Shown here one piece after another: positions 9,345 to 18,284 of a stretch of DNA of 64,000 bases (within the stretch, counting starts at the first letter, position 1; the number at the start of each line of letters is the position of its first letter). Made by a program: the position numbers and the translations under genes. The notes beneath the pieces were generated by a model. The model ran no database searches. It was given only the letters and a program-made list of their open reading frames with translations, and was not told the DNA's origin. Source of the DNA: Siphonobacter aquaeclarae. GTDB taxonomy: Bacteria; Bacteroidota; Bacteroidia; Cytophagales; Spirosomataceae. Where the stretch lies: contig NZ_FNGS01000005.1 of assembly GCF_900103285.1 (NCBI RefSeq), positions 120,579-184,578 of the forward strand, written 5' to 3'.

Positions 9345-11048
9345 ATGAACAGAAGAACCTTTGTCGAATACCTCGCCGCAGGAAGCGGGTGGATGGCCCT
9401 TCCGGGGGCGGCAATGGCTTCGGCTCCGGCCGGAGCTGTTGCGTTTGCGGGGAGTGAATACAAAGCCGATGTCGTCATTGCCGGAGGCGGGCTGGGTGGC
9501 TGTGCTGCCGCGCTGGCCGCACTCCGCAACGGCCTGACCGTGATCATGACCGAAGAAACCGACTGGATCGGCGGGCAGATTACCCAGCAGGGCGTACCGC
9601 CCGATGAACACCCCTGGATCGAAACCCACGGCGCGACCCAAACCTACCGCCGCTACCGGAATGCCGTTCGCGAATACTACCGGCAAAACTACCCGCTGAC
9701 AGAACAGGCCCGGCAGCGTCCGTACCTCAACCCGGGAGACGGTACCGTATCCAAAATCTGCCACGAGCCCCGCGTCGGACTGGCGGTACTCACTGCCATG
9801 CTCGCGCCCTATATCAGCGGGGGAAAGCTGACCATTCTGACCGAACACAAGGCGACTGGCGCCGATGTAACCGGCGATCAGGTAAGGTCTTTGAAAATCA
9901 GGGACCTTCGTACCGGCGCTCAGCGCGTACTCACTGCGCCCTATTTTGTGGACGCGACCGAACTGGGCGACCTCCTGCCGATGACCGGGACCGAGTTCGT
10001 CACCGGCGCGGAGTCGAAGAAAGATACCCGGGAACTGCATGCCCCCGAAAAAGCCGATCCGAATAACCAGCAGGCCTTTACCGTCTGCTTTGCGGTGGAC
10101 TACCTGAAAGGGGAAAACCACGTGATCGACCGCCCGAAAGAATATGGTTTCTGGCGGGATTTTGCGCCGGCGATGACGCCCGCCTGGTCGGGGAAACTCC
10201 TCGCTCTGGCGTATTCCAATCCGAAAACACTGGAGCCGAAGACCCTCGGTTTTCACCCCGAAGGCGTAGACATGGGCGCGGTGCTGAACCTGTGGAACTA
10301 CCGGCGGCTGATTCATAAAGAAAATTTCGCACCCGGGACGTTTCCGGGGGATATCTCCGTCGTCAACTGGCCTCAGAACGACTACTCCCTCGGCAACCTC
10401 GTCGGCGTAAGCGAAAAGGAATTTACCACGCACGTCAACCGCGCCAAACAGCTGAGTCTGTCGCTGCTGTACTGGCTGCAGACCGAAGCCCCGCGCCCCG
10501 ACGGCGGCCAGGGCTGGGCGGGCCTGCGCCTCCGGAAAGACCTGATGGGCACGGAAGACGGACTGGCGAAGTATCCGTATATCCGGGAGAGTCGCCGGAT
10601 CAAGGCGAAGTTTACCATTCTGGAAGAGCACGTAGGGGCCGACAACCGGGCGTTGGTAACGGGGAAGAAAGATGGAAACAAGGCGGCGGCATTTGCCGAC
10701 AGCGTCGGGGTAGGATATTACCACATCGACCTGCACCCCAGCTCCCGCGGAAACAATTACATCGACTTCGGATCGCTGCCGTTCCAGATTCCGCTGGGTG
10801 CGCTGCTGCCGCAACGGATGAAGAACCTGCTGCCGGCGAATAAAAACATCGGCACCACCCATATCACCAACGGATGCTACCGCCTCCACCCGGTGGAATG
10901 GAGCATCGGCGAGGCGGTAGGTATGCTGATCGCGTTTTCCCTCGAAAAGAAACTCGTCCCCGCCGCCGTCTATGACAACAAAAACCTCCTGTCCGACTTT
11001 CAGCAGAAGGTGAGGAGGGAGGGTGTGGAGACGGAGTGGAGGGAGTAG
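9345..11048 (+). CDS. FAD-dependent oxidoreductase (FAD_oxidored family)
   Basis: The 567-residue protein begins with a twin-arginine-like leader (MNRRTFVEYLAAGSGWMALPG) and then a dinucleotide-binding motif, VVIAGGGLGGCAAALAALR, followed by acidic/WIGGQ FAD contacts. The C-terminal part has ITNGCYRLHPVEWSIGEAVG, typical of the FAD_oxidored group often mislabelled as xanthan lyase. It probably oxidises or dehydrogenates a sugar or sugar acid in the periplasm after Tat export. Its substrate is unknown; membership of the amino-sugar locus suggests it acts on the imported glycan. Hairpin repeats abut both ends of the gene, and its TAG stop codon lies inside the downstream repeat. Confidence 0.82.
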   Translation: MNRRTFVEYLAAGSGWMALPGAAMASAPAGAVAFAGSEYKADVVIAGGGLGGCAAALAALRNGLTVIMTEETDWIGGQITQQGVPPDEHPWIETHGATQTYRRYRNAVREYYRQNYPLTEQARQRPYLNPGDGTVSKICHEPRVGLAVLTAMLAPYISGGKLTILTEHKATGADVTGDQVRSLKIRDLRTGAQRVLTAPYFVDATELGDLLPMTGTEFVTGAESKKDTRELHAPEKADPNNQQAFTVCFAVDYLKGENHVIDRPKEYGFWRDFAPAMTPAWSGKLLALAYSNPKTLEPKTLGFHPEGVDMGAVLNLWNYRRLIHKENFAPGTFPGDISVVNWPQNDYSLGNLVGVSEKEFTTHVNRAKQLSLSLLYWLQTEAPRPDGGQGWAGLRLRKDLMGTEDGLAKYPYIRESRRIKAKFTILEEHVGADNRALVTGKKDGNKAAAFADSVGVGYYHIDLHPSSRGNNYIDFGSLPFQIPLGALLPQRMKNLLPANKNIGTTHITNGCYRLHPVEWSIGEAVGMLIAFSLEKKLVPAAVYDNKNLLSDFQQKVRREGVETEWRE

Positions 11049-11125
11049 TTTTCAGTTTTCGGTTTACAGTTTTCGGTTGGGTTTTTGCCGAAAACAGAAA
11101 ACTGTAAACCGAAAACTGAAAACTA
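11046..11125. repeat. Hairpin repeat, copy 2 (perfect 29-bp arms)
   Basis: Perfect 29-base arms (11046-11074 and 11097-11125) surround a 22-base loop. Units are the same TTTTCAG/TTTTCGG type as in the copy at 9268. The left arm includes the oxidoreductase stop codon. It could fold as an extended hairpin in RNA and separate the oxidoreductase from the ROK regulator gene. Confidence 0.85.
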
Positions 11126-11150
11126 AGCTGTCTTTCGCGCGGAAGAAACT

Positions 11151-12368
11151 ATGTTTGGAAAAATTTCTGACGTGACGCGTATGAGTAAGCATTTTTCAAT
11201 GCCGAACACCGATTCTGAACAGTTAATCATCAGTTGTTTTGCCAACGAGGGAAATGCTACCATACCCGATCTGAGTAAAAAACTGTCGATCGGCGTACCG
11301 AAAGTCACCCAACTCGTCCAGAAGCTCATGCAGGACGGGGTAGTCAAGGATTACGGAAAAATTCAGTCGACCGGCGGCCGCAAACCCAACCTCTACGGGC
11401 TTGTGCCGGGGTCGGCCTTTTTTGTTGGCGTAGACGTCAAGCAGACTCATATTCTGATCGGTCTGATGGACAGCCAGAAGAACCTCATCGGGGTATCGGA
11501 GAAGCTGCCCTACCGGCTCGACAATACCCAAGAATCCCTTGACCAGCTCTGCGGACATATTCAGTCGTTCATTGCCGCGCAGGCCTTCCCGGATAAGATT
11601 CTCGGCATCGGTATCAACCTCTCCGGCCGGATCAATTATGCCACCGGGCACAGCTACTCCTTTTTTCATTTCGGGGACGAGCCCCTCAGCCAGATCATCG
11701 AAAAGCAGGTAGGGATACCGGTCATCCTGGAAAACGACTCCCGGGCGATGGCTTTCGGGGAGTTTTCGATGGGCATCGTGCAGGAGGAGAAGGACGTACT
11801 GTTCATCAACCTGGACTATGGTATTGCCGTCGGAATCCTGATGAACGGGCAGTTGTACTACGGAAAATCAGGCTATGCCGGCGAATTCGGGCACATGCCT
11901 ATTTTCGACAATGAACTCATCTGCCGTTGCGGGAAGAAAGGCTGTCTTGAAACGGAAGCCTCCGGCTGGGCGTTGACGCGGCTTTTCCGGGAAAAACTAA
12001 GCGAAGGCTCGTCGTCGGTACTGTCCCAGCGGAACATACCCGTCGAATCCGTCGAAATGGAAGACATCATCGACGCCGCCCTGAACGACGACGTACTGGC
12101 CATCGAACTCATCGCCAAAATAGGCGAGAACCTCGGCCGTGGTATCGCCGCGCTGATCAATATCTTCAATCCCGAACTGGTTGTACTCGGAGGCGGGCTG
12201 CTTGCTACCGGCGAGTACATCTGGCTGCCGATCCGCACGGCGATCAACAAGTATTCCTTGAGCCTTGTCAACAACGATACCCAGCTGCGGATGTCGGCCC
12301 TCGGTGAAAAGGCCGGAGTAGTAGGGGCTTGTCTGCTGATCCGGAATCATGTGCTGAAGATTGTCTAG
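11151..12368 (+). CDS. ROK-family transcriptional regulator
   Basis: A 405-residue NagC/Mlc-like protein. An N-terminal winged HTH (about residues 20-80, ...TIPDLSKKLSIGVPKVTQLVQKLMQDG...) precedes a ROK sugar-binding domain with VGVDVKQT (phosphate loop), LENDSRAMAFGE, EFGHMPI and the zinc motif CRCGKKGCLE. The HTH argues for a sugar-sensing regulator rather than a plain kinase. It closes the amino-sugar locus and most likely controls it, perhaps through the inverted repeat at 254-272. An upstream in-frame start was chosen at 11151; Met11 or Met17 are alternatives. Confidence 0.85.
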   Translation: MFGKISDVTRMSKHFSMPNTDSEQLIISCFANEGNATIPDLSKKLSIGVPKVTQLVQKLMQDGVVKDYGKIQSTGGRKPNLYGLVPGSAFFVGVDVKQTHILIGLMDSQKNLIGVSEKLPYRLDNTQESLDQLCGHIQSFIAAQAFPDKILGIGINLSGRINYATGHSYSFFHFGDEPLSQIIEKQVGIPVILENDSRAMAFGEFSMGIVQEEKDVLFINLDYGIAVGILMNGQLYYGKSGYAGEFGHMPIFDNELICRCGKKGCLETEASGWALTRLFREKLSEGSSSVLSQRNIPVESVEMEDIIDAALNDDVLAIELIAKIGENLGRGIAALINIFNPELVVLGGGLLATGEYIWLPIRTAINKYSLSLVNNDTQLRMSALGEKAGVVGACLLIRNHVLKIV

Positions 12369-12373
12369 CTGCC

Positions 12374-12427
12374 AGCACAAAAGCGAAAGGCGGGGAATCA
12401 CTCCCCGCCTTTCGCTTTTTAAGTGCT
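12374..12427. terminator. Strong bidirectional terminator
   Basis: A perfect 18-base stem (12379-12396 pairing with 12402-12419) with a 5-base loop ends in a T-run. The outer AGCAC/GTGCT bases also pair. It serves the convergent ROK gene and the minus-strand T9SS gene. Confidence 0.93.
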
Positions 12428-12437
12428 GAAGCTGTGT

Positions 12438-15400
12438 TTAATCGGCGTGTATCCGAACAGAGCCGAGCGAACGTCCTCCGGCAGTTTCGACGTGAATCAC
12501 CAGCGGTCCACGGGTGTTTTTCAATAAATCCTGAATCGCCCAAACCGAATTTTCCTGATCAATGAGAATGTCGCGGACGGCGACCTGCTGGCCGGATGTG
12601 TTGACTACCCGGATGCTGCCGGTCCCGCGGTATACGGGTGCGTTGAGGGACAGGTAAACTACGGGCGACGAAGTAGTCGGATTCGGATAGACGGATACAG
12701 GCCGCGCTTTGAACCCGTTGCATCCCACTGCTACCGACGCTGTTTTGCTGTAGACGGCGGTCCCGTCCCGGTCCACCATCTTCAACCGGTAATAATACGT
12801 GTCCGGCGACAAATCCCGCTGCGTGAATGCGTACCGGCTTCCCGATCCGCGGACGGATAGCTGACCCACTGGTCCAAATAGTGCGGGGGTAGCGGAAACA
12901 GAGCGTTCGATCACAAATGCGGAGGCATTTTCTTCGCTCGTGGTAGACCAGTCGAGCACGGCGGTGCACTCAGCCGCTTTGGCGGAGAAGTAAGCGAGTG
13001 TGACAGGAAGCGGGCCATCGCACGTGACACCTGTAAGCGTTACCTGCCCCTGCCGAATGACGCACGAAACAGCCAGCGACGCCCGGTATTGGTAAACTCC
13101 GTCGTTGGTACCGGAATAGTTCGCAAACGAAAGGCTGTTGTTTGTGGATAGTTCCTGTCCGTCCTTCGTCCAGGAGTAGGCTCCTGATATGCCGGGAAGG
13201 CTCAAGGTATATGCTTGTCCCAGGCACGGCGGAGTAGAGGGTGTCGGTTGCAACTGCGGAACAGGTGCCGTTGTGAATTGGGAAACTGCTGTGAGGCCGC
13301 AGTTATCGGTTACGCGGACGTCGTAGGCCGTGTTGACAGAAAGGGACATCAATACCGAAGATTCTGAGACAGTACCTTTATAAACATAGGCAGATTCCGG
13401 TTCTTCCGAACGTTTCAGTTCCATTTTAAACGGCCCGGCGCCTGCCAGCCGGAACGCCGCGCTCGCTGTTCCATTGGGCACGCCGACCCCGTTTTCGCAG
13501 TGCATACCAATGGCCTGGGCAACGACAGGCGGGCTGCCGGGCTGGACAAGGGTCAGTTCTGCAGGCGCCGAGGTTACGACGGGAGTCTCCAGGACAAGTT
13601 GATAGGTACCAGAGGGTATACCGGTCGGAATCGGAAAGAAATAAGTTCCGGCCGCCAGAGGGCAGGAACTGACCGCGTACGAAGTGCCGGCAGATGACAG
13701 CAACTTGACATCGGCCTGCGTAATGCCGCCGAAATTACCTCCCGCGTCCACCGTAAATCCGAGCGTGGATCCACCGCATGCGAAAGTCACCTTCACATTG
13801 CTGACCAGAATATTGGGTTTGACAATCAGACTTGTCAGGCTGTTGGCTGCTCCATATCCGCAGGTATTCACCAGCGACTCGATACCGAAAGACGTGTTTT
13901 GAGCCGGTTTCAGTACAAAAACCGAATCGGCGGATGCATACCACTTCGAGACCCGGTTCGAAAACAGGAGACGGGCAGGCAGCGTACCGGCTATTGTTAC
14001 CCGGAAGCGGGCCTGTTGACCATAGACCAGCTGGCCATTTGCCGGCGTAATCAAAGTGAGCGCGGCGACCGGCTTTGCCTGCACCAGCGCACGCAGGATC
14101 GCCGTCCGGGCGGGCGAGTTTTTGTCTTTTATCCGGAAGTAATACTCTCCCGGAGCGAGGTTGTCGGGGATGCGGACAGCGAGCGGCGAACTGGTCGTTG
14201 TCCCGAGTTCGTGGTATACCGAGTCGCTCTTCGCCGCGATTTCAAAAGCAAACTGGGTTCCGGCCGGGGCCATGGGCTGCGTCACAAAAACCGTACTGAA
14301 GGTAGTACCCGGACACAAATTTACCACTTTGGAGGCGATGAGCTCCGGCGCCATAATCCGGAAGGGCATCGCCGTAACAGTGAAAGGAGGACCGCTCGCC
14401 GTGCCTTGTCCACATGCATTTGAGACCTCTTTTACCCGGAATGTTGAAACCTGATTGGGAATGGGGTAAAGCCGTGCATACTGCCGGATGTCGGCGTCCT
14501 GCGGGTAGTCTTTTATGCCGTCTGTCAGCGTGAAGCGGTAGGGTTTGAAATTGGTGGAGGGGTTTACCGCAAGCGTCAGGCGTTCCCCATTGAGGACAGA
14601 CATCGCTTCACGGGCATCTGCATCCTTCTGGAAAATGCCGGGGGAGTCATTGACATAAGAACCTGACCGGTCGATTGACATAGAAGGTGGCGAAGTGGGA
14701 TAAATGCGCTTGATGTTACTTACGACAGTGCCGGACGAAACGCGGATCTGCATCGATCTGGGCAGCTGAATGGAAAGCGGGCTCGTCGTACCGGAAGCCA
14801 GCAGGGTGTCGAAAACGGCCGAAGCATCCGAGGAAGCGTATTTCGTCGTGCCGTAAACCGACCAGGTCAGTCCCGGCGTGATGTTTCCATACGTATGGAA
14901 CCATACTTTTGTCGCCCCGGGACAGGGAAACTGGTCGACAGAGTCGATCACCACTCCGTTTCCGATCGGAGGGCCTGCCAGGACCGGGTTCGGGATCGTC
15001 GTTGTACCGCAGGTATTGGTGGCTGAGACCACACCGACCGTCCCGCTTTTGTAAATGTATTGAACCGCCGTCGCGGCGATACAAGCTTTACATTCAATGG
15101 GTACCACATCGCCGGTTGTCAGCGTGATCTTGCTCGGCCCGCCACCCATATCATAGTAATTAAGGGTGACGTTTCGGGGGGCGTTGACAGTGACCGTCTC
15201 CCAGTCAAGAAAAAGAGGTCTTGGAAGCGAATTCAGGAAAAGGAACTGGTTCACCCGCATATAACCGTCCGTAGCCGGGGAAAGGGTCCTCACTTTCAGG
15301 AAGAACCGCCTGTCGGATATACCCTGGTACACGACAATGCTTGGCGCGGTCAGCAGCAACGTCCGGCCGCCGACGTTGGTCGCTTTCACAGAAGTGCGGA

Positions 15401-16721
15401 GTTGAATGCCTTGGTTCGGCAGCTCCCCGTAAAAATCCACCCAATATTCAGTGGCAGCTGTCGGACTGATATTCGACGAAATCGGTAACCGGATCTGATC
15501 GCCTGGGCAAAAGAGATTCTGCGGTATCGTATCGATCCGGATACCCGGAGGAACGGGGTAAGTGGCTGTTCCCGGAATAATCGTCGATTTTTCACATCCG
15601 CTCTGAAAACCGGATACCTGGAAACTGGCAGTCTGAATCAGTCCAATTGGAAAATTCAACGGCTCTCCGGCGGTAGATGCACCGTTTGACCAGGTGATGG
15701 AAAACGGCGCCAGGCCCGTGATCGTAGGGGTAATAGCAAATTGCTGCCCCGGTAAGGCTTCTGCCGTTCGTGTTTCAATCTGAATTTGCCCGGCGGGAGA
15801 TACCTTGACCGGCGTGGGTAATACCTCGGCCGTCACCTGCCCATCGGAGCTCATTGCCTGTACATAGAAGGAGTTTTGTGTCGGTATGTTTGGAGGTATT
15901 GTCGACTTGATCCGGCCGTTTTCCCATATCCCATCCGTATCAAAGCTGTTGGACAGCTCCGCCGGAGGCGTGATGTCCGGATTCTTCAACCAGAGCTTTA
16001 CCAGAAAGGGAGTGCCGTCGGCAATTGTTTTCCCGGCCGGCAGAGACAGTGAAATGTAAAAACTACTCCCCCGGCAAAGAGTGCCCGGAAATACGCCGGT
16101 TACCCGGGCGGGCGTATCGCCGATGGTCAGACTTGCACTGCCACTTCCGGTACCGTTACCGCAGTAGTTGGCAACCGACGCAATGGAATAGACAACGGAT
16201 TGATTCGGCGCGATGAGGGTTTGAATACTTCTGAGATCTTTCGGCCCTGTTTGTACCTGCAGCTGCGAGCCGTCGTTGAGTACAACGGTGGCGTAACCAC
16301 TACCGGCTCTTGCCAGAAATTCCAATTGTACCGGCTGTCCGGGATTGGCGTGTGTCGGGTTGACAGAGACGATAGAGACGGTTGGTACGGATGAAATCCT
16401 GTTGATTGTTTGTCGGATAGAAACGACAGGCGACGTGCTGGATACTGTCAGGTAGAAGTCGCCTGTAGCAGAAAGCGCGTCCGGTATCTGGATCGACCAT
16501 ACGCCGTTGTTCTGAACAGGGGTAACTTCCGTCTTTTGGGCCGACCATACGTCTTCGAATACGGCCTTGAACACATTGTCACTCCCGAAGGAGCCGCTGG
16601 TGGTGAAGGTAAGCGGAACGTTTGTGCAAACGTTGGCGGGGAGGGGGGAAAGCTGGATGGACTGCCCGTAGCAGGCAACCCCCAGCATGACCAGAATCAG
16701 GCTGGATAGATGGCGGAACAT
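12438..16721 (-). CDS. Giant T9SS-exported multi-domain surface protein
   Basis: The 1427-residue product starts with signal peptide MFRHLSSLILVMLGVACYGQ; I chose this Met because the longer frame adds 22 residues ahead of the signal. The body is a series of Ig/PKD-like beta modules, each closing with a Cys-Gly motif of the type NxCGxGxASG (NYCGNGTGSG, NACGQGTASG, NTCGYGAANS, DNCGLTA). Near the C-terminus an FN3-like block (DLSPDTYYYRLKMVDRDG) leads into a type A T9SS sorting domain (VYPNPTTSSPVVYLSL...). It should be secreted through the Por system and attached to the surface or released, as an adhesin or matrix protein. The binding partner is unknown. It is monocistronic. Confidence 0.85.
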   Translation of the reverse strand: MFRHLSSLILVMLGVACYGQSIQLSPLPANVCTNVPLTFTTSGSFGSDNVFKAVFEDVWSAQKTEVTPVQNNGVWSIQIPDALSATGDFYLTVSSTSPVVSIRQTINRISSVPTVSIVSVNPTHANPGQPVQLEFLARAGSGYATVVLNDGSQLQVQTGPKDLRSIQTLIAPNQSVVYSIASVANYCGNGTGSGSASLTIGDTPARVTGVFPGTLCRGSSFYISLSLPAGKTIADGTPFLVKLWLKNPDITPPAELSNSFDTDGIWENGRIKSTIPPNIPTQNSFYVQAMSSDGQVTAEVLPTPVKVSPAGQIQIETRTAEALPGQQFAITPTITGLAPFSITWSNGASTAGEPLNFPIGLIQTASFQVSGFQSGCEKSTIIPGTATYPVPPGIRIDTIPQNLFCPGDQIRLPISSNISPTAATEYWVDFYGELPNQGIQLRTSVKATNVGGRTLLLTAPSIVVYQGISDRRFFLKVRTLSPATDGYMRVNQFLFLNSLPRPLFLDWETVTVNAPRNVTLNYYDMGGGPSKITLTTGDVVPIECKACIAATAVQYIYKSGTVGVVSATNTCGTTTIPNPVLAGPPIGNGVVIDSVDQFPCPGATKVWFHTYGNITPGLTWSVYGTTKYASSDASAVFDTLLASGTTSPLSIQLPRSMQIRVSSGTVVSNIKRIYPTSPPSMSIDRSGSYVNDSPGIFQKDADAREAMSVLNGERLTLAVNPSTNFKPYRFTLTDGIKDYPQDADIRQYARLYPIPNQVSTFRVKEVSNACGQGTASGPPFTVTAMPFRIMAPELIASKVVNLCPGTTFSTVFVTQPMAPAGTQFAFEIAAKSDSVYHELGTTTSSPLAVRIPDNLAPGEYYFRIKDKNSPARTAILRALVQAKPVAALTLITPANGQLVYGQQARFRVTIAGTLPARLLFSNRVSKWYASADSVFVLKPAQNTSFGIESLVNTCGYGAANSLTSLIVKPNILVSNVKVTFACGGSTLGFTVDAGGNFGGITQADVKLLSSAGTSYAVSSCPLAAGTYFFPIPTGIPSGTYQLVLETPVVTSAPAELTLVQPGSPPVVAQAIGMHCENGVGVPNGTASAAFRLAGAGPFKMELKRSEEPESAYVYKGTVSESSVLMSLSVNTAYDVRVTDNCGLTAVSQFTTAPVPQLQPTPSTPPCLGQAYTLSLPGISGAYSWTKDGQELSTNNSLSFANYSGTNDGVYQYRASLAVSCVIRQGQVTLTGVTCDGPLPVTLAYFSAKAAECTAVLDWSTTSEENASAFVIERSVSATPALFGPVGQLSVRGSGSRYAFTQRDLSPDTYYYRLKMVDRDGTAVYSKTASVAVGCNGFKARPVSVYPNPTTSSPVVYLSLNAPVYRGTGSIRVVNTSGQQVAVRDILIDQENSVWAIQDLLKNTRGPLVIHVETAGGRSLGSVRIHAD

Positions 16722-16914
16722 AGTTTTAGTGAATTGGCGGACTTTGTCAGTCAAATATCTGATTTTCACCGGAACTAACAAGAACAAAAATCGGATATTC
16801 CAGGAAATGACAGAATTTTGTATGTAAACGGTCGATGGAAGTAGTTACGTTTTTGCCGGTACTGCCTGTTTTTCGGGATTTTTTCGCATAACTTGTCATT
16901 TGATCAATCTCCCT

Positions 16915-17370
16915 ATGTCTCTCACCTCCTTCGCTCTCGCCGAAATGCAGATACGGCGCCCCGTTTCAGTCGTTTTCGACGCTTTCACGGATCCTGCCGT
17001 GACCACCCGCTTCTGGTTTACCAAAAGCACCGGACCGCTGCTGGAAGGCGGAGAAACCACCTGGACCTGGGAGATGTATAACTTTTCGCTGCCCGTCCGC
17101 ACGCTCGCGCTCGAAGCCGGCAAGCGTCTTCGCGTTACCTGGGGAGAGGGGGAGACAGTAGAATGGACTTTCCGGGAGCTGGCGGATGGTTCCACTTTCG
17201 TCAGCGTACGTAACGACGGTATCTCTGCGGAGGACCTCGAAACCCTTGCCGGCAAAATCCGGAATTCCACCGAAGGTTTCACCCTCGTCCTGGCCGGCGC
17301 AAAGGCCTGGCTCGAACATTCGCTGGAACTGAACCTGGTCCGGGACCGCTTTCCGGAAGGACTTTCCTGA
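16915..17370 (+). CDS. SRPBCC/AHSA1-domain protein
   Basis: A 151-residue START-like (AHSA1) protein: RPVSVVFDAFTDPAVTTRFWFTKSTGPL is the typical opening, WTWEMYNFSLPVRTLAL the middle strand, and a C-terminal helix GFTLVLAGAKAWLEHSLELNLVRDRFP follows. These small proteins bind hydrophobic ligands; the specific role is unknown. I start at the ATG at 16915, since the frame can be extended only to a TTG at 16900. It ends 59 bp before the Nudix regulator gene. Confidence 0.85.
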   Translation: MSLTSFALAEMQIRRPVSVVFDAFTDPAVTTRFWFTKSTGPLLEGGETTWTWEMYNFSLPVRTLALEAGKRLRVTWGEGETVEWTFRELADGSTFVSVRNDGISAEDLETLAGKIRNSTEGFTLVLAGAKAWLEHSLELNLVRDRFPEGLS

Positions 17371-17400
17371 ACACGGGCGGGAGGTCTCGGGGAATCGTCC

Positions 17401-17408
17401 TATCTTTG
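17401..17408 (+). promoter_or_regulatory. -7 promoter box of the Nudix regulator gene
   Basis: TATCTTTG matches the Bacteroidota -7 consensus TAnnTTTG and lies 21 bases before the ATG at 17430. No clear -33 TTG is seen. Confidence 0.5.
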
Positions 17409-17429
17409 ACCGACCTCTGTTTTTCTTCC

Positions 17430-18134
17430 ATGATTGAGCAATACCAGGCACAGAAACCTTATTTAGTCGCACTTGACTCGATAATTTTCGGATTCGACGG
17501 CGAACAACTCAACGTCCTGCTCGTCAAGCGGGGCATCGAGGAGGATACCTGGTCGCTGATGGGCGGCTGGCTCCGGCCCGACGAAGGGCTTGCCGGCGCT
17601 GCCGAACGGATTCTCTTTGAACTGACCGGCCTGACCAATGTCTACCTCGAACAGCTTCATACGTTCGGCGAGCCCGACCGCGACCCGGTCACCCGGACGG
17701 TTTCCGTGGCCTACTTCGCGCTCGTCAACGTGGCCGACTTCGATTCGAAAATATCCGAAACCTACCAGGCCCGCTGGTTTTCCCTGTACGACCTGCCCCC
17801 GCTGCTGTTTGATCACGGCGAGATGGTAGACCTGGCGATCCGGCAGTTGCGGTACAAGGCGGCCCAGCATCCGATCGGATTTGAGCTGCTTCCGGAGAAA
17901 TTCACCATCCCTCAGCTGAAAAAGCTGTACGACGCGATTTATGACACCGATTTCGACAAGCGGAACTTCAGCCGGAAAATCCTGTCGACCAACCTGCTCA
18001 TCAAACTGGAGGAAAAACAGAAGGGTGTTTCCCGCCGGGGCGCCTATTTCTACCAGGTGGACCTCCCGAAATACCAGCAGTTGACGAAGTCGTTTCTGAA
18101 TTTCGTGCCTCACTCCGAAACCATCTTCTGGTAA
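17430..18134 (+). CDS. Nudix-fold (NrtR/AraR-like) sugar regulator, probably of xylose genes
   Basis: The 234-residue protein combines an N-terminal Nudix domain with a C-terminal winged HTH (KFTIPQLKKLYDAIYDTDFDKRNFSRKIL), the layout of NrtR-type regulators. The Nudix box GGWLRPDEGLAGAAERILFELTGL lacks the catalytic glutamates of the REUxEE core (here RILFEL), so it should bind a ligand without hydrolysing it. It sits directly upstream of xylA with a palindromic operator between them, so control of xylose use is the natural reading. In Bacteroides, a Nudix-family AraR controls arabinose genes in this way. Start chosen at the ATG 21 bases after the -7 box. Confidence 0.83.
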   Translation: MIEQYQAQKPYLVALDSIIFGFDGEQLNVLLVKRGIEEDTWSLMGGWLRPDEGLAGAAERILFELTGLTNVYLEQLHTFGEPDRDPVTRTVSVAYFALVNVADFDSKISETYQARWFSLYDLPPLLFDHGEMVDLAIRQLRYKAAQHPIGFELLPEKFTIPQLKKLYDAIYDTDFDKRNFSRKILSTNLLIKLEEKQKGVSRRGAYFYQVDLPKYQQLTKSFLNFVPHSETIFW

Positions 18135-18186
18135 GCCCGATGGGATTTTTTTCAGGAGATACGGTAGATTTCTTTGGTGGTTAAAA

Positions 18187-18211
18187 AATAAGTGTCATTT
18201 TTACACTCATT
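18187..18211. promoter_or_regulatory. Palindromic operator upstream of xylA
   Basis: A 25-bp interrupted palindrome reads AAT-a-AGTGT, 7-base T-rich spacer, ACACT-c-ATT. It lies 73 bp upstream of xylA and 52 bp after the regulator gene, the expected place for a Nudix-regulator site. Confidence 0.55.
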
Positions 18212-18284
18212 AAGAACGCGATAACCGGAAACCTCTTTATGGCGTTCGTTTAGTAGAAAGTCAACTACCTCAAAATCAGTTAAT

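Noticed and set aside
9339-10889. 516-codon minus-strand frame opposite the oxidoreductase
   Set aside because: Antisense shadow of a gene with a clear FAD-binding motif.
17430-18134. Annotation as an active Nudix hydrolase
   Set aside because: The catalytic glutamates of the Nudix box are missing and a winged HTH is present.
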